A DNA stretch of 44,345 bases from Chara braunii (GCA_003427395.1 BFEA01000512.1:359031-403375); one strand, 5' to 3'. Counted from the first letter of the stretch, positions 30,923-41,358 are shown. The notes: generated by a model not told the origin, from the letters alone. A program made the numbers and translations.

Positions 30923-31291
30923 TCATAATATCATATGAATGACATAATTGTGAACCACCTGGGACTGGTCGCTTCGCTGATGATACCTTTGTGTGTGTGT
31001 ATGTGTGCGTTGCAGGGGAGGCGGGAGAGCGGGTACAGAGATGGTGGGGAGGAGGGAAGGGTACAAATCAGTGATTTTTTTCTTAATTGATGCGGCAATG
31101 GAGTGCTAACTGAACTGCCTTTCCCTAGAACAGATGGAGCCAAGACCTCTTTCCGTTTGAGAGAAAAAGGAGTGTGGCCGTTAACTTCGCCGCTTACAGC
31201 AGGATTGAACTCTTGACCTGCCTAGAGGCCGAGACACAGTTATTATACGGATATAAAATTCGGCCAACAGGCTCGTGAAGGGCCCATGGCC

Positions 31292-31486
31292 TTAACCCGC
31301 CAGTACACCCGGGCCTGGAGGCGCCTTACTGCGCGCCTAAGCTTTTCCGAACTGCCAGCGGCGCTCGTTCTTTCTTTTTTGGCTGGTGCCTCCACCCATT
31401 GTGGTGCGGTAGGCCGAACCTCCGAAAATTTTGTAGGCCACGAGTTGCATTTTCAGCAAGGCCGGGGCCGTGTGCTGGCGGTTTAA
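31292..31486. mobile_element. TTAA-flanked MITE, copy 5 (complete, 195 bp)
   Basis: Ends TTAACCCGCCAGTACACCCG and CCGTGTGCTGGCGGTTTAA are bounded by TTAA at 31292-31295 and 31483-31486. The interior is in inverse orientation to copy 1: AGGCGCCTTACTGCGCGCC, AGCTTTTCC, TTTCTTTTTTGGCTGGTGCC, then GGTGCGGTAGGCCGAACCTCCGAAAATTT and AGCAAGGCCGGGGCCG. Confidence 0.8.
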
Positions 31487-32324
31487 CAGCATAATAACTC
31501 AGGCTCCAGGTTTAAAAAAACAAAAAAAAAAAAAAAAAAAAGGGGAAGGGACTTTGAAATTAGGAAACAGGCTTCAACTCATAAGGCCCAAGGGAAAAAA
31601 ATGCTTCATTTTGAAATGGCCCTGAAAGACTTCAACTCATACCGAGAACCTGGGCTTTAATCAGTTGTGCTATCTTAGGCTCAAAAAAGGAAAGGAAAGT
31701 AGGAAAGGAAGGGGGGGGGGGGAAAAAAAAAAAAAAAAAAACGTCGACATGTAGTTTAGTCGCAGTGTCCTGGCTGTAGTTTAGTCACGGGTTCAAATCC
31801 CTGTTTCTTGAACAAGAGGAAGGGGAACAACCCACAGACACTTCGTAGCGCTGGCATGCATTTTACCAACCTCCCTTAAATCACCAGTATCAGCCACCCT
31901 TCTCAGTACCTCAGCCAGTTTTTCAATTACATTATGAAATGAATTTACCCTGGAAAGGAAGGCCGGTACGTCGAAAGCTCATGGCCCCCTTGTTAACCAG
32001 AGCACTTCGCTAGGTACTTGTGCACTATGGTGGAGAACTGCTCTCCAAGAACACAGTAAACAGGCTCAAGGCATTGAACTGAGATTATCCTGGATGCATT
32101 TGACTGTAATGACAGCCAGATTCCGTTGACAGAGTGCCAGAGTGAATGTGCCCTTACACAAAACACACGTCTCTGACACTACGGTTACTTTCTTGGATTC
32201 TGCTGTCGATAAAATGATCCCAAACGTACCAAAATCGATCAGATAAGACAAAGGCCCCCAAGCCTCCCAGCACATCACCCGGGCCAAAGTAGAGAATAAA
32301 AAAGGTGTCATTCTGCAAAGTTCG
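31487..32324. other. Intergenic with poly-A/poly-G runs and a B box-like motif
   Basis: Poly-A runs at 31513-31538 and 31723-31740 (the latter after a G run). CGGGTTCAAATCCC at 31788-31801 has the form of a tRNA T-arm/B box with a GGG/CCC stem. On the minus strand GATAGCACAACTGATTAAAGC (about 31652-31672) resembles a tRNA A box. These may be SINE relics. No protein gene recognised. Confidence 0.4.
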
Positions 32325-32445
32325 GGGGCTCAGTGCTATACCAGGCCACATTGGATGGCAGCACTAGCCAAAAATGAAAAAAAAAAAAAAAAAAGTGTGC
32401 CGTTCGGCACAGCTTGGCATGTAGTGCGAATCCGCCATGACAAAA
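32325..32445. mobile_element. TTAA-type MITE, copy 6 (core fragment)
   Basis: Contains CCAGGCCACATTGGATGGCA-GCACTAGCCAAAAATG, then an A run, AAGTGTGCC, and AGCTTGGCATGTAGTGCG. This matches the core and right half of copy 1 without either inverted-repeat end. Confidence 0.6.
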
Positions 32446-33100
32446 AGAGGCTCGGATGTAACGTTCCCCTTTAATACAGGCAACCCTAAGTGCAAAGAAG
32501 TCGCCTCTACCATGAAAATTCCGGAATGCCTTCAATAACAAGCTTTTGCACAGAATGTAAGCGAGACGGCATTTGAGACCGCCTGTGTTCTCAAATCGGC
32601 ATTGACAGAACAGAACAGCAATGACAGGCACCAGACCATGACAAGCAGTGACTAACATAATGGGAGTCGTGGCCGGAGAAAAAGGAATCAGACAGAACAA
32701 TACAGGTTCTGAAAATCAGCATAACATCCCGCACTTAAAACGAACGACAACCAGTCGAAACTTCATGGACGACTCAACAGAGTTCCAACTAGAATGCCAT
32801 AAAGATGGACAGGAATTTGGGACTAAGTTCAACTACCTAAGTCAACGCCGACTCAACGGAGTATTCCTTCGAATTGGATACCTCCCTTCGTTTCATCCAT
32901 CCATCCATTCTCTCTCTCTCTCTCTCTCCCTCTCAATCCTCCCCCCCCCACACACACCACATCCACCAGATCTGCTTCCACTATGGAAAGACCAAACACA
33001 AAGGGCAAGAGTTGGCTGTGATCTCGCCAGCATCAGATCCATGGAAAGCCTTCTTTTATTCTCTCTCTGGCAACTGTTGAACGAAGATTTGCACACGTGC
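32446..33100. other. Intergenic, no gene recognised
   Basis: Contains a short (CT)n (about 32910-32935) and a C-rich run (32940-32949). No domain in any frame. Confidence 0.45.
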
Positions 33101-33253
33101 TTAAACCACCACCCCTACGTCTGAGGCTGTTTTCACCGAGACCATGCCGCACGCCAAAAAAAGAAAATGAAACGGCACGTAGGCAATTTCTTTTCTTTTT
33201 GGCTGGTGGTGCCAGCCATCTTGGTCCGGAAGCCCCGAGCCCCCGAAAGTTCG
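33101..33253. mobile_element. TTAA-type MITE, copy 7 (right end missing)
   Basis: Left end TTAAACCACC at 33101. The interior is in inverse orientation (CCGCACGCCAAAAAAAG, TTCTTTTTGGCTGGTGGTGCCAGCC, CTTGGTCCGGAAGCCCCGAGCCCCCGAAAGTTCGG). It ends within about 40 bp of the methyltransferase stop codon at 33290, with no right TIR seen. Confidence 0.7.
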
Positions 33254-33289
33254 GGATGTATGCATTTATGCTCTTTATCTTTGCCTGGG

Positions 33290-33785
33290 TCAAGAGAGAG
33301 AAGAAGAAACAGGGGACATTGCAGGGCCTCGCAGATCAGCGGTTGCAGATTGAGATATTTTCAGCACCTCAAATACCACTCCATCATACAAGCCGCCTCC
33401 CACTTTTTGACGAGTGTCTTCGATTGGTACCAGTTTGAACCGATGGTACGCTGCTGCCTCTGCTAGCCTTGCATCAACGCTCCGGTAGCGTGAGACATAT
33501 GCCAACAAGAAAATGCATTCCTTACCATTTCGCTCTGCAACTGCGCTCAGCACGTCCACCGTCTCAAACAGATGCGGCAGACTATTCTGCTGGTAGCAGA
33601 TATCGGCACCAATGATGAAATCAAAACCCAAGGGATACTTGGCTGCGATCACATTGACATGTTCTTCGCGTCCCCATTCAAGCAGTGCACAATCCAGAAG
33701 CTTGTGGTCTTTTGCAGCTTCTTCATTCCCTTTGACAAACTGCTGATTAGATTTACCACACGTCCATTGCTCCTGCTGCTCCTGC

Positions 33786-33838
<53 letters not shown>

Positions 33839-33850
33839 CTGCTGCTGGTG

Positions 33851-33913
<63 letters not shown>

Positions 33914-34693
33914 CTGTTGCTGCTCTTGCTGCTGCTGCTGCTGTTGCTGTCGCTGCTGTTGCTGCTGTTGCTGCTGCTCCCGGGACTTACACAAGGACTT
34001 CTCATCTGTGACCAAACATGATCCAACATCTGATGCGCCAACTTCAGCGGGAACATGAACCATCTCCTGCTGCTTCTGCCACTCCCTTCGCCGATTCTCT
34101 TCCAAAACCACGTTCTGTCTCATTACATGTAGAACGGTGTCATTGTGATCTGTGAGCAGGACGTGGCGTGCAAACCGCGACAACAGGATTCCTGACAATC
34201 CGACGCCTGCGCCAAGCTCTATTACGCATGCGTCTGTGAATCTGTCCGCATGTTTTGCCACATAAGCATTCATCAACTCGGCCCCGGGCCACACTAGTTG
34301 CCCCGTTAGGTCGTAATCTGTTGACCCTGCCCGCAAACAATTCACGGTGATTGACTGGTCTGCAAATGCGAAGGACCGTGGCTCGTAACTTTCGTCGATG
34401 AAAATGCTTGGATCTAGAAACAAATCGTCAGCATCGTCATCGCAGTCATCAGCGCCACTCGGGACAACATTGGCACAACCGGCAGATTCCACAACCACAG
34501 CACTGCTGCCGTTCAGAGTCATCCTCGTTTCTAATCGTGACAACGACGATGGGCAATCACCGGCGTGCGGCTGATCCTCTTGCCGAACCTGCTCTACGTC
34601 CGCGGAATCTGCTGATGGATCACATGGTGCCTGTTGAGTTGCGCCTGGTATAGACATACAATTCCTCCGAACGATATCCCCATGCACTTCCAT
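33290..34693 (-). CDS. SAM-dependent protein-lysine methyltransferase-like (family 16, METTL21/METTL23-type) with polyglutamine insertion
   Basis: Length is 467 aa. Residues about 1-100 are acidic and low-complexity. The methyltransferase part begins near 126 with DYDLTGQLVWPGAEL, the conserved approach to motif I in this family. Motif I is VIELGAGVGLSG (157-168), binding S-adenosylmethionine, with LLTDHND (about 179-185) as the acidic post-I strand. Residues about 239-308 are almost all glutamine. The domain resumes with FDFIIGADICYQ (about 357-368), the DxxY-like motif of non-histone lysine methyltransferases, and ends with a YHRFKLVPIE region and GLYDGVVFEVLKI. Without the Q stretch the core would be near the family's usual size (about 220-260 aa). 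It probably methylates a cytosolic or nuclear protein, but the substrate is unknown. The chosen ATG follows an in-frame stop 48-51 bases upstream. A possible 3' splice site (...GTGCAG) lies just before it, so an upstream exon cannot be excluded. Confidence 0.85.
33768..33985. repeat. (CAG)n/(CTG)n triplet tract coding polyglutamine
   Basis: Mostly CTG, TTG and CTC triplets on the plus strand, i.e. CAG/CAA codons on the minus strand, interrupted by Glu, Arg, Lys and His codons. CAA interruptions indicate an older, partly stabilised expansion. It stays in frame throughout, consistent with a coding region. Confidence 0.95.
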
Positions 34694-34734
34694 ACAGTCA
34701 ATACCTGCACCATTGACAGGTAGTTGTTTAGGGT

Positions 34735-35088
34735 TCAGGATTTAGACCTCATCATCTTGCCAAACCTGCAGTAACTTGTCAGTGTATTCACTCTGCAATG
34801 TGCACTCCCGGACCGCATTCTTCCTGACGAATTGGACCTGGGACAGATCTGCACGATTCTGCCGTTCTTCTGGACCATATATCCCTTCCCAGGCACTGCC
34901 GTACAGTCTGTACATTGTGCTGATGCCAGGTGTTCGCCGATCAGACTCTGCCCCAGAATCCTTGCTAGCACGAACACTTTTGGCTGGCTATCGAGAGCTA
35001 TGAACCCATTGCCAAGACCAACAGGATCAACCAGGAAATGCTCACTCACTCTGTCTTCCAACTCCTGACTACTAGTCTCAACTACCAC
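34735..35088 (-). CDS. Hypothetical 117-aa ORF upstream of the methyltransferase
   Basis: Unrecognised. It ends 42 bp before the methyltransferase ATG on the same strand, in a different frame. It has a moderately hydrophobic stretch (GLGNGFIALDSQPKVFVLAR) and several Cys residues (about 58-62, 82). It may be part of an upstream exon of the methyltransferase gene, an independent small gene, or chance. Splice signals were not clear enough to decide. Confidence 0.25.
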   Translation of the reverse strand: MVVETSSQELEDRVSEHFLVDPVGLGNGFIALDSQPKVFVLARILGQSLIGEHLASAQCTDCTAVPGKGYMVQKNGRIVQICPRSNSSGRMRSGSAHCRVNTLTSYCRFGKMMRSKS

Positions 35089-35702
35089 TATGTTTTTGTG
35101 CTCGTCGGGTCATGTGGGGGCCTGCTCTTCCTCAATTGGTACCGTCAGATTGATGATCGAATAGTGAGCAACAGGTTTCTGCATGGCACAGAGCGGAAGA
35201 AATGTGGCACTGCAAAACTCTCCCTCGAAGGAGAATGTTCATGCATCCCTGCTATACGAATTGCTAATGTGTGAGAAGTCTGCAATGCAACTCACGTCCA
35301 AAGCTCTCCCTAGAGTAGAATGTTTGTTTGGTCCCTACATTATCGTACGAATGGCAGGGAGTCCGCAATGCAATGCACTGAAGCCCCACTGCGCTCTGTC
35401 GGTTTGGAACTGTGGCAGGAGACGGCTCTCTTTCGGCACAAGAATCGCCTGACAGAGATAGAGCCTACATGGAGAGCCAAGTTTGGAGGCTAGAACACAT
35501 AGTCAGGGGCATTCTCCATTGCCGCCTAGCAGAAGATCGCGATCTGGCAAGTGTCCCACACGTGCCTGGATAGAACCCAACACCAGCTACAAGATGGTAG
35601 CTTTGGATAGAACGGACCCATACCCAAGACAAAAACAGCAGTTGTTGAAGGTAGGAAGGGGAACGGGAACGGGGAGGGAAGGGGAAGACGGGGGAGGAAG
35701 GN
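35089..35702. other. Intergenic, no gene recognised
   Basis: A short internal repeat (GAGTAGAATGTTTG / GGAGAATGTTC with flanking CTCTCCCT) occurs near 35218-35330. A purine-rich stretch from 35650 ends at a single N at 35702. Confidence 0.4.

Positions 35703-35748
<46 letters not shown>
35703..35748. repeat. (CT)23 microsatellite after a single undetermined base
   Basis: A GGGGAGGAAGG purine stretch switches at N 35702 to pure CT. The strand switch at an ambiguous base suggests a doubtful join. Confidence 0.95.
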
Positions 35749-35751
<3 letters not shown>

Positions 35752-36453
35752 TGTGATCATGTAGACGCGGGCATTTAACAAACCCAATGAAAGAAACAGC
35801 TTGAAATCAATCAGAAGAGAAGGTAGAACTCCTAGCCGGAGCGGCAATTCATTTGGACTGGAGAGCAGTCAAAACAACGAAAGAAATAAAGATCATAGAG
35901 ATCTGATCCACCCACATAGTCTGGACCGACTACGTATGAGGTCCTCTCAAGCCTAGTCGGACTCAGCTCCGTGAAGATACAGCAAATCAGATTCAAAGTG
36001 TACTACGTAATGCAAGAAAGAATTGAGTGGCGCTCAAGGTGCGAGTCAGACGGCAGATTGTGCCATAAAGTCCGATAAAACGTCTCACCGGAGATCCCCT
36101 CCGCAGCAAGTGTCCTGGTCTAAAAGCATAAAGTCCGAGCCCCAATCAGATAGAGCAAGGTAACTTACGTTAACAGATTTGGCCTGACGGGCCCTTCTTG
36201 TTTGGGCCTGGTCCCACTAAGTCCCAAATGGTCCCAATGGAGTCAGAACCGGGTCCCCACCAACAAGAGTTCAACAAAGACCTACTCTGTCCTTACCGAA
36301 TTGAAAAACGAAATTTTGCCCCAGAAAGAACCTACAGACTACAGCCGTTCAGAATGAAATAAACAAAGCATTGTAGAGAGATATAGCATGGCAAGCAAGA
36401 TACTTCATTCATTCACTCGTCAGGTGAGTAAGCAGTTCACACACCTCACACAC
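35749..36453. other. Intergenic, no gene recognised
   Basis: Unassigned sequence up to the adaptor junction. Duplicated CATAAAGTCCGA (about 36065 and 36128) is the only small repeat noted. Confidence 0.4.
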
Positions 36454-36491
36454 CTGTCTCTTATACACATCTAGATGTGTATAAGAGACAG
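36454..36491. other. Tn5 mosaic-end junction adaptor (Nextera-type), assembly artefact
   Basis: CTGTCTCTTATACACATCT (36454-36472) is followed immediately by its reverse complement AGATGTGTATAAGAGACAG (36473-36491). This is the 19-bp Tn5 transposase mosaic end twice, back to back, exactly the junction adaptor made when Nextera mate-pair fragments are circularised. It is synthetic, not genomic. The minus-strand reading across it gives the well-known contaminant peptide YTHLDVYKRQ. Sequences on the two sides may not be neighbours in the genome. Confidence 0.98.
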
Positions 36492-36660
36492 AAGTGGAAA
36501 GGAGTGGGGAGGCAGAGGTTTTAGGGAGAGGGGGAAAGAAGGGGGAGGAAGAGAGGGAAAGAAGGGGGAGGAAGAGGGGGAAAGAAGGGGGAGGAAGGGA
36601 GGGGGAGAATGAGGGAGAGCGTGAAGGGTAGCAACAGCAGCTCAGGAAACAATCACAGAA
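36492..36660. repeat. Purine-rich degenerate repeat right of the adaptor
   Basis: GGGGGAGGAAGAGGGGGAAAGAAG units of 20-30 bp, roughly four copies from about 36530 to 36610. Confidence 0.75.
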
Positions 36661-38614
36661 TGAGTGGATCAATGTTTAGGGAATGCAACAACAGCAGGCG
36701 GAGCGATGTCAGGCCCTGTCAGACACAAACAGGAGAGATTTTTGCAAGCCTGCACTCAAATGTACCTCTGTGGTGAATCAAAGGACTCAGCAGGGGGACA
36801 TATGACCCTGCGAAAAGTGAAACTCTGCAACACAAAGTAACGGGGAATAATTCAGGTCTCACATGTCCTAAGTCAACGGTAAATGCCCCTGCACCTGTTG
36901 TGGGTGCTTTACTGTAGGGATCTGGTACCCCTCCAAAACGGGGACTGTAAGCCCCCCGCTGCACAGGGAGAGCCAGGGGCTACAGCCGCAGGCCCTCTCC
37001 AGGGCCCAAAATGGCATAGCAAAAGCCAGGGGCTACACACCCCGATGCTGCCACAGCCCCTCTCCAGGATCCAAAGAGGCCTTGAACCCTTGTCGCATTC
37101 CAGATGGATCAAGAATGGAAGGCCCAAGCATCCCATGATGACGGGGCAAACAGATGGACTCCCCCTGCAGAAGCCTACATGCTTACAGCCCCTGCTCTTC
37201 GGACTCTGCAGGCACTGTGTAACTCAGGCTGGGAAGTTTCACCCCCTCCGTCAAGGGTAATCTATGACCATCAACCGCAGATTATCCAGAGCTATCCAAT
37301 CCCCGCCACAGGTAATTCCATTGGTCCACCATCCAGGCCCAAGCTGCAGGTGGGCAAATCAACCACCAGCCGGGGAAGGTGGTTCTGGACCAGGCCCAAC
37401 CTTGGAAGGAGACCCACACAGAAAAAAGAAAAGTTTGGGCCTACTTACAATAGGACTTTCTTGACTCCGCTCTGGACGTGAATGCAGTCAGATGCATCCA
37501 GGTTTGGCTGTAAATGCCGTCAGATACATTAAGGAAGCGCTAGTGTGGGTATGCCCTCACTGTTGCTTCTTAAGCCGCCAGTACATTGCAATGTTCTTGC
37601 AGGTTCAATTTTTTCAGAGTTCTGGGGCCTAACCGGTAACTGGAACAGGCCTAAACTGACAGGGACTTCCCCGCAAATACCCTAAACTACCGCAAAAACG
37701 GGCCCTACTGAGCCTCAACCTGGTTCAGGCCTCAACGAACCACTGTGGTACTTTTGCCTCAGATTGGTACGATTGTTGCTGAAAAAGACAGACCCATAAT
37801 TGTCTGTTGGTTTTAGGTCCTAGCCAGTCCAGTCCAGTAGGTTAGGGTAGAACTATATATGCAATGGGTCCGAAGGGTTACCTCTCTTTAGTTGATTAGC
37901 AGTAGTTTAGTGCTCATGTTACGCCGCCAGGCTGCCACAGCAGCACTGGGAAGCCGCTGCTAGGGTTTCGGGAACAGTGAAGCAGTGCTTCATCTGCTGG
38001 GTCTGGCGACAGCATATTTATGCTTTGGGGTTAGGCACTGCCATATCTTCTTCTTCGTGGCAGCTGTCTTCTTCTTCTTCAAGCTGGAGGTTCCGTCTTC
38101 ACCCACTGGCACTAGTTGATCTGGGAGGTGTGTGGCACAGTGCTGGAGTGTTCGAGGGGTTCTAAACAGCGCGCTGGTGCTGCTGCGACAGGAGAGCGGA
38201 GGTGCTGGTGGTTTGCAGAGTATTAAGGCTGGGCACTGTGAAATTGGGTTGTACACCATAGCCGGCTATGGAGGTTGAGTTGGAGGGAGGAGGAAGACTC
38301 CGGAGACGATGAATCTGTGTCCTGAGTTCGTCCAAGGTGGTTTACTCTCTAGGTTGTGATCCTTGATGTCTTTGTTTCAATCTGATTGTGCTGGAGAGTG
38401 GCGAGGGACTTTGAATTGATACTATTCCATTCGTCCTGGTTTCTACGCTTCCAATGTGCATATTTCTGTCTGCTGTGGTATGAGACCCTCTCCAAGTCTT
38501 CTTTGTCATTGTTGCATGTGTATGGGGACATGCAGAAGCTCTGCTGGATTGCATTTTCAATCAGTCACATAGCAACATGGCCCCAGGCTACTTCAAAACC
38601 AAATGTTTCACTCT
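36661..38614. other. Intergenic, no gene recognised
   Basis: A short degenerate duplication occurs near 36971-37012 and 37028-37077 (GCCAGGGGCTACA...CCTCTCCAGG). At 37570, TTAAGCCGCCAGTACA matches the MITE end consensus, but no partner end was found. (TTC)-rich patches occur near 38048-38080. The ORFs lack domains. Confidence 0.45.
37570..37585. repeat. Isolated MITE terminal repeat
   Basis: TTAAGCCGCCAGTACA fits the consensus TTAARCCRCCAGTRCA of the MITE family in this window. It is an orphan end, or a coincidence of low probability. Confidence 0.45.
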
Positions 38615-38785
38615 TTAAACCACCAGTGCACGGCCCCAGGCAACATCAAGTACGGGGCTAGTGGACCACAATGGCTGGAGGGGCGCCAGCTAAAGACGAA
38701 AAGAAGTGCTCGGTTGTCGGTTAGGCAAAGCTTGGCGCGCAGTGCAAGCCTGTCCGGCTCAGGTCTACTACCAGTAGTGGTTTAA
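38615..38785. mobile_element. TTAA-flanked MITE, copy 8 (171 bp)
   Basis: Left end TTAAACCACCAGTGCACGGC and right end CCAGTAGTGGTTTAA, with TTAA at 38615-38618 and 38782-38785. The core GGACCACAATGGCTGGAGGGG-CGCCAGC and GCTTGGCGCGCAGTGCAAG match copy 1 in the same orientation. Confidence 0.8.
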
Positions 38786-39229
38786 TGCACACCAGGCACC
38801 ACATCAAATCCGGACAAACCCATGAATCTTGCCGTCAATCACATTCACAGCCCCTTGGATCTTTCCACCACTCGCCTACGGTATGCAAACAATAAATAAA
38901 TGGAGCGAAAGAGACATCTGTTCAGACAGTGGCTTTTCCAATCGCTCATTGCTTCATGTTGTCTGCTTTCTTCTTCCTTTTTTTCCCCCAATGATCCATT
39001 GATTGATCCTTTCAAAATTTTCGACCAGTTGCCGATTAGCACGTGCCATCGTAACAGAGCCCTGGCCCATGTTACAAAGTCTCCTCTGTACCGCTCCAAT
39101 TGAAATGGGTGACCTCAAGGACCTCTGTTCAGCAGACATGTCATCTCAGACAGTGCCTTCCTCAGCATCAGCCGTGTCGCTGGGGAATAGATAATGCTCA
39201 AGAATAATAGTTGCCGCCATTGCGGACTG
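38786..39229. other. Intergenic, no gene recognised
   Basis: No domain or RNA was recognised. Confidence 0.4.
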
Positions 39230-39957
39230 CGTCAGTGTTGCTGCTTGTTATCCTCCGGCTGACGTTGCTGCTCTAATAGTAGTTTGCTGCTCTTGTCACT
39301 TGTTGCTGACACGGCTGGTGCTTTCAGTGCCTGATACAGCTGGTGCTTTCACGGCTGGTGTTTTCAGTAGCTGACACTGCTACTATTTGCTCATGCAGCT
39401 ACTCTCCACTGTGTGCTGCTTCTGCTATAATCCAATGTTGCTATTTGCTGCAACTGGCAGTTGCTAGCGTGACTGCTATTGTATTGTCCCTTGTTCCTAT
39501 TGCCACTGTAATCGATGCTATTGCTGCTGTCTGCTGCTGCCATATCTTCTGCTGGTAAGCTTATCACTGCTATGACTGTTGCTGCTGTTGCCGCTGCTAC
39601 CGTAGTGCTGCTGCTATTGCTGCCGCTATTGCTGCTTGTTGCTGCTTCTTCGCTGCTTCTTTGCTGCTTTTGCCAGTTATCACAAGTTTGTTGTTATTGC
39701 TCCTGCTGTCATTCTTAGTTGCTGCTATTGTCAATGACTGCTGTTCTCAGTTGCTGTCATTGTCAGTTGCTGCTGTGTTTAGTGGCCGCTACTCATTAAG
39801 CTTGCCATTGGCTTGTGTAGCTGATCGTTCGGTTAGTTCCTATTGTTTCTTCTTGCTGTTCACTGCCTCTCACAGTGAGTCGTACCATTGCTCTTACTGT
39901 CCCATAGGCTGATGCTACTGCTGCTGCTGTTTATGCTACTGCTGCTGCTGCTGCTGC

Positions 39958-40000
<43 letters not shown>

Positions 40001-40060
40001 ACTTGCTACTCTTACTTGCTGCTCTTACTTGCTGCTCCTTCCCATGAGGGTCCTCACTGT
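39230..40060. repeat. Long degenerate GCT/TGT-type triplet-rich region
   Basis: About 800 bp of loosely repeated TGC, TGT, CTA and GCT trinucleotides, becoming perfect (TGC)n then (TTG)n at 39905-40000. Leu/Ala/Val/Cys-rich ORFs across it are translations of the repeat. It looks like an ancient, diverged trinucleotide microsatellite. Confidence 0.75.
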
Positions 40061-40234
40061 TGCTGGTTACGGCCAGTTGTTAGTGTTAGCCCTTGCTTTC
40101 CATGGAACATCCTGTTCATTGTCCGTTATCAATGATGGTTGACTGTGGCTGGTAATTGGTAGTAGACAGTCAGGGGTACTTGATCACTATTGCTGGTTTA
40201 TGGTACTTGCCGACAGTTGGTCATTGGTCAACCC

Positions 40235-40545
40235 TGTGGTTGGTTGTGGTGACACTGGTTAACACTGGTTAACACTGGTTGACCGTGGTTGACCGTGGTT
40301 GACCGTGGTTTGTAGTTCATTCAGATTCGTAGTTCATGGTGGGTGGTGGGTGGTGGTTCAACATGGTTCATCATGGTTAGTTCGTTGATGGTGATTGACG
40401 GTAGTTGACAGTGGTTGAGGGTGGCTGACAGTGGTTGACGCTGGTTGACCATGGTTGACGGTGGTTGATGGTGGATGATGGTGGTTGGAAGTTGATCCCA
40501 ATTCGTAGTTCATGGTGGTTGACGGTGATTGACAGCAGTTGGCAG
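40235..40545. repeat. Degenerate minisatellite (GTGGTTGAC units)
   Basis: Many copies of a 10-12 bp GGTTGAC(C/G)(G/A)TGG-type unit, including CACTGGTTAA and GACCGTGGTT runs, with a GTGGTGGGTGGTGG segment. Non-coding. The antisense ORF (NHCQPPSTTVN...) is just the repeat. Confidence 0.85.
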
Positions 40546-40590
40546 TGGTTTTTACGGTGGTGAGACAGTGGTGGTCTGTAATTGTGGATG

Positions 40591-40698
40591 GCTACCGTCT
40601 TCACCCGAACGCCCGGTCATTATAGCCGTATCTGGTGCAATTTTCAGTCCAGATACAGCTATAATGACCGGGCGTTCTATTCGGGTGAAGACGGTAGC
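40591..40698. mobile_element. Fold-back element, copy 2 (well conserved hairpin)
   Basis: Arm 1 40591-40635 (GCTACCGTCTTCACCCGAAC and onward) and arm 2 40649-40698 are reverse complements except for a 5-base insertion (TAGAA) in arm 2 and one substitution. The loop is 13 bases (TGCAATTTTCAGT). It is the same family as 24489-24595. The near-perfect arms suggest recent origin. No ORF of its own. Confidence 0.9.
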
Positions 40699-41358
40699 AG
40701 TGGTTCTTACTCGTTACATATATAACGGCTCCAAACAACACGGCCAAAAATATTATAATCGTGCCAAGATTGTATGATGAGGGGACAAGGTTTGAAGCAG
40801 CAATAGCAGCAGCAGGATCAGGCGTGAAGGACAAAAGCGAACGAGTATAATAATGTACTAACCTGCAAAATTCCAGACTGTGAGTCCTTTGCTTTTCTGA
40901 GCTTTTGCCGTTGTTCCTTGTGTGTTTTTGCTGGGATTCCTGCTGTCTGAATCTGGTCCTGGTGTGGTGGCTATTGCTGATATCTGTGTTCCGTGTGTCT
41001 GTCCGTATGTCTGAGCACTTGAGTGTGTGTGTGACTGGGTGTGATGGCCTGTGTGTTGGTTTGGCCCCCTCGGGCCTGGTAAGAACCACCGTTGCCGTGT
41101 TGGTGGCTTGTGCAGCGTGTACAGGGCTATACTCGGCTAGGGTTAGGTAGGCCCAGAAGTGCCCAAAATCATTTAGTACCAGGGAGGTAGGCAGAAAAGG
41201 ACAAACAGTAGGAGTTTGGTAGGCCAGGTATTTTCCCTGAGGGCTGGCAGGCCTGGAAGAGAAATCCGGAAGAAGGTACTTGCCTGAATGTAGTCCGATA
41301 AGAGTCTGGGTCCAGGTCCTGACCCAGCAGAAAAGAGCAGGAACGAGTAGGGCCTAGA
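40699..41358. other. Intergenic, no gene recognised
   Basis: GT-rich unassigned sequence. No domain in any frame. Confidence 0.4.

Noticed and set aside
33572-34021. Leu-rich 149-residue plus-strand ORF
   Set aside because: It is the antisense of the polyglutamine tract in the methyltransferase gene.
36409-36672. 87-residue minus-strand ORF
   Set aside because: It contains the adaptor-derived peptide and a purine-repeat translation.
39343-40142. Leu/Ala/Cys-rich ORFs resembling membrane proteins
   Set aside because: They are translations of a degenerate GCT/TGT triplet repeat and the composition changes with frame exactly as the repeat predicts.
40235-40545. Similarity of GGTTGAC repeats here to those in the leader of element 1 (3425-3560), considered as a shared mobile unit
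   Set aside because: Both are degenerate short-unit repeats with different spacers. No flanking similarity was seen, so independent origin is simpler.
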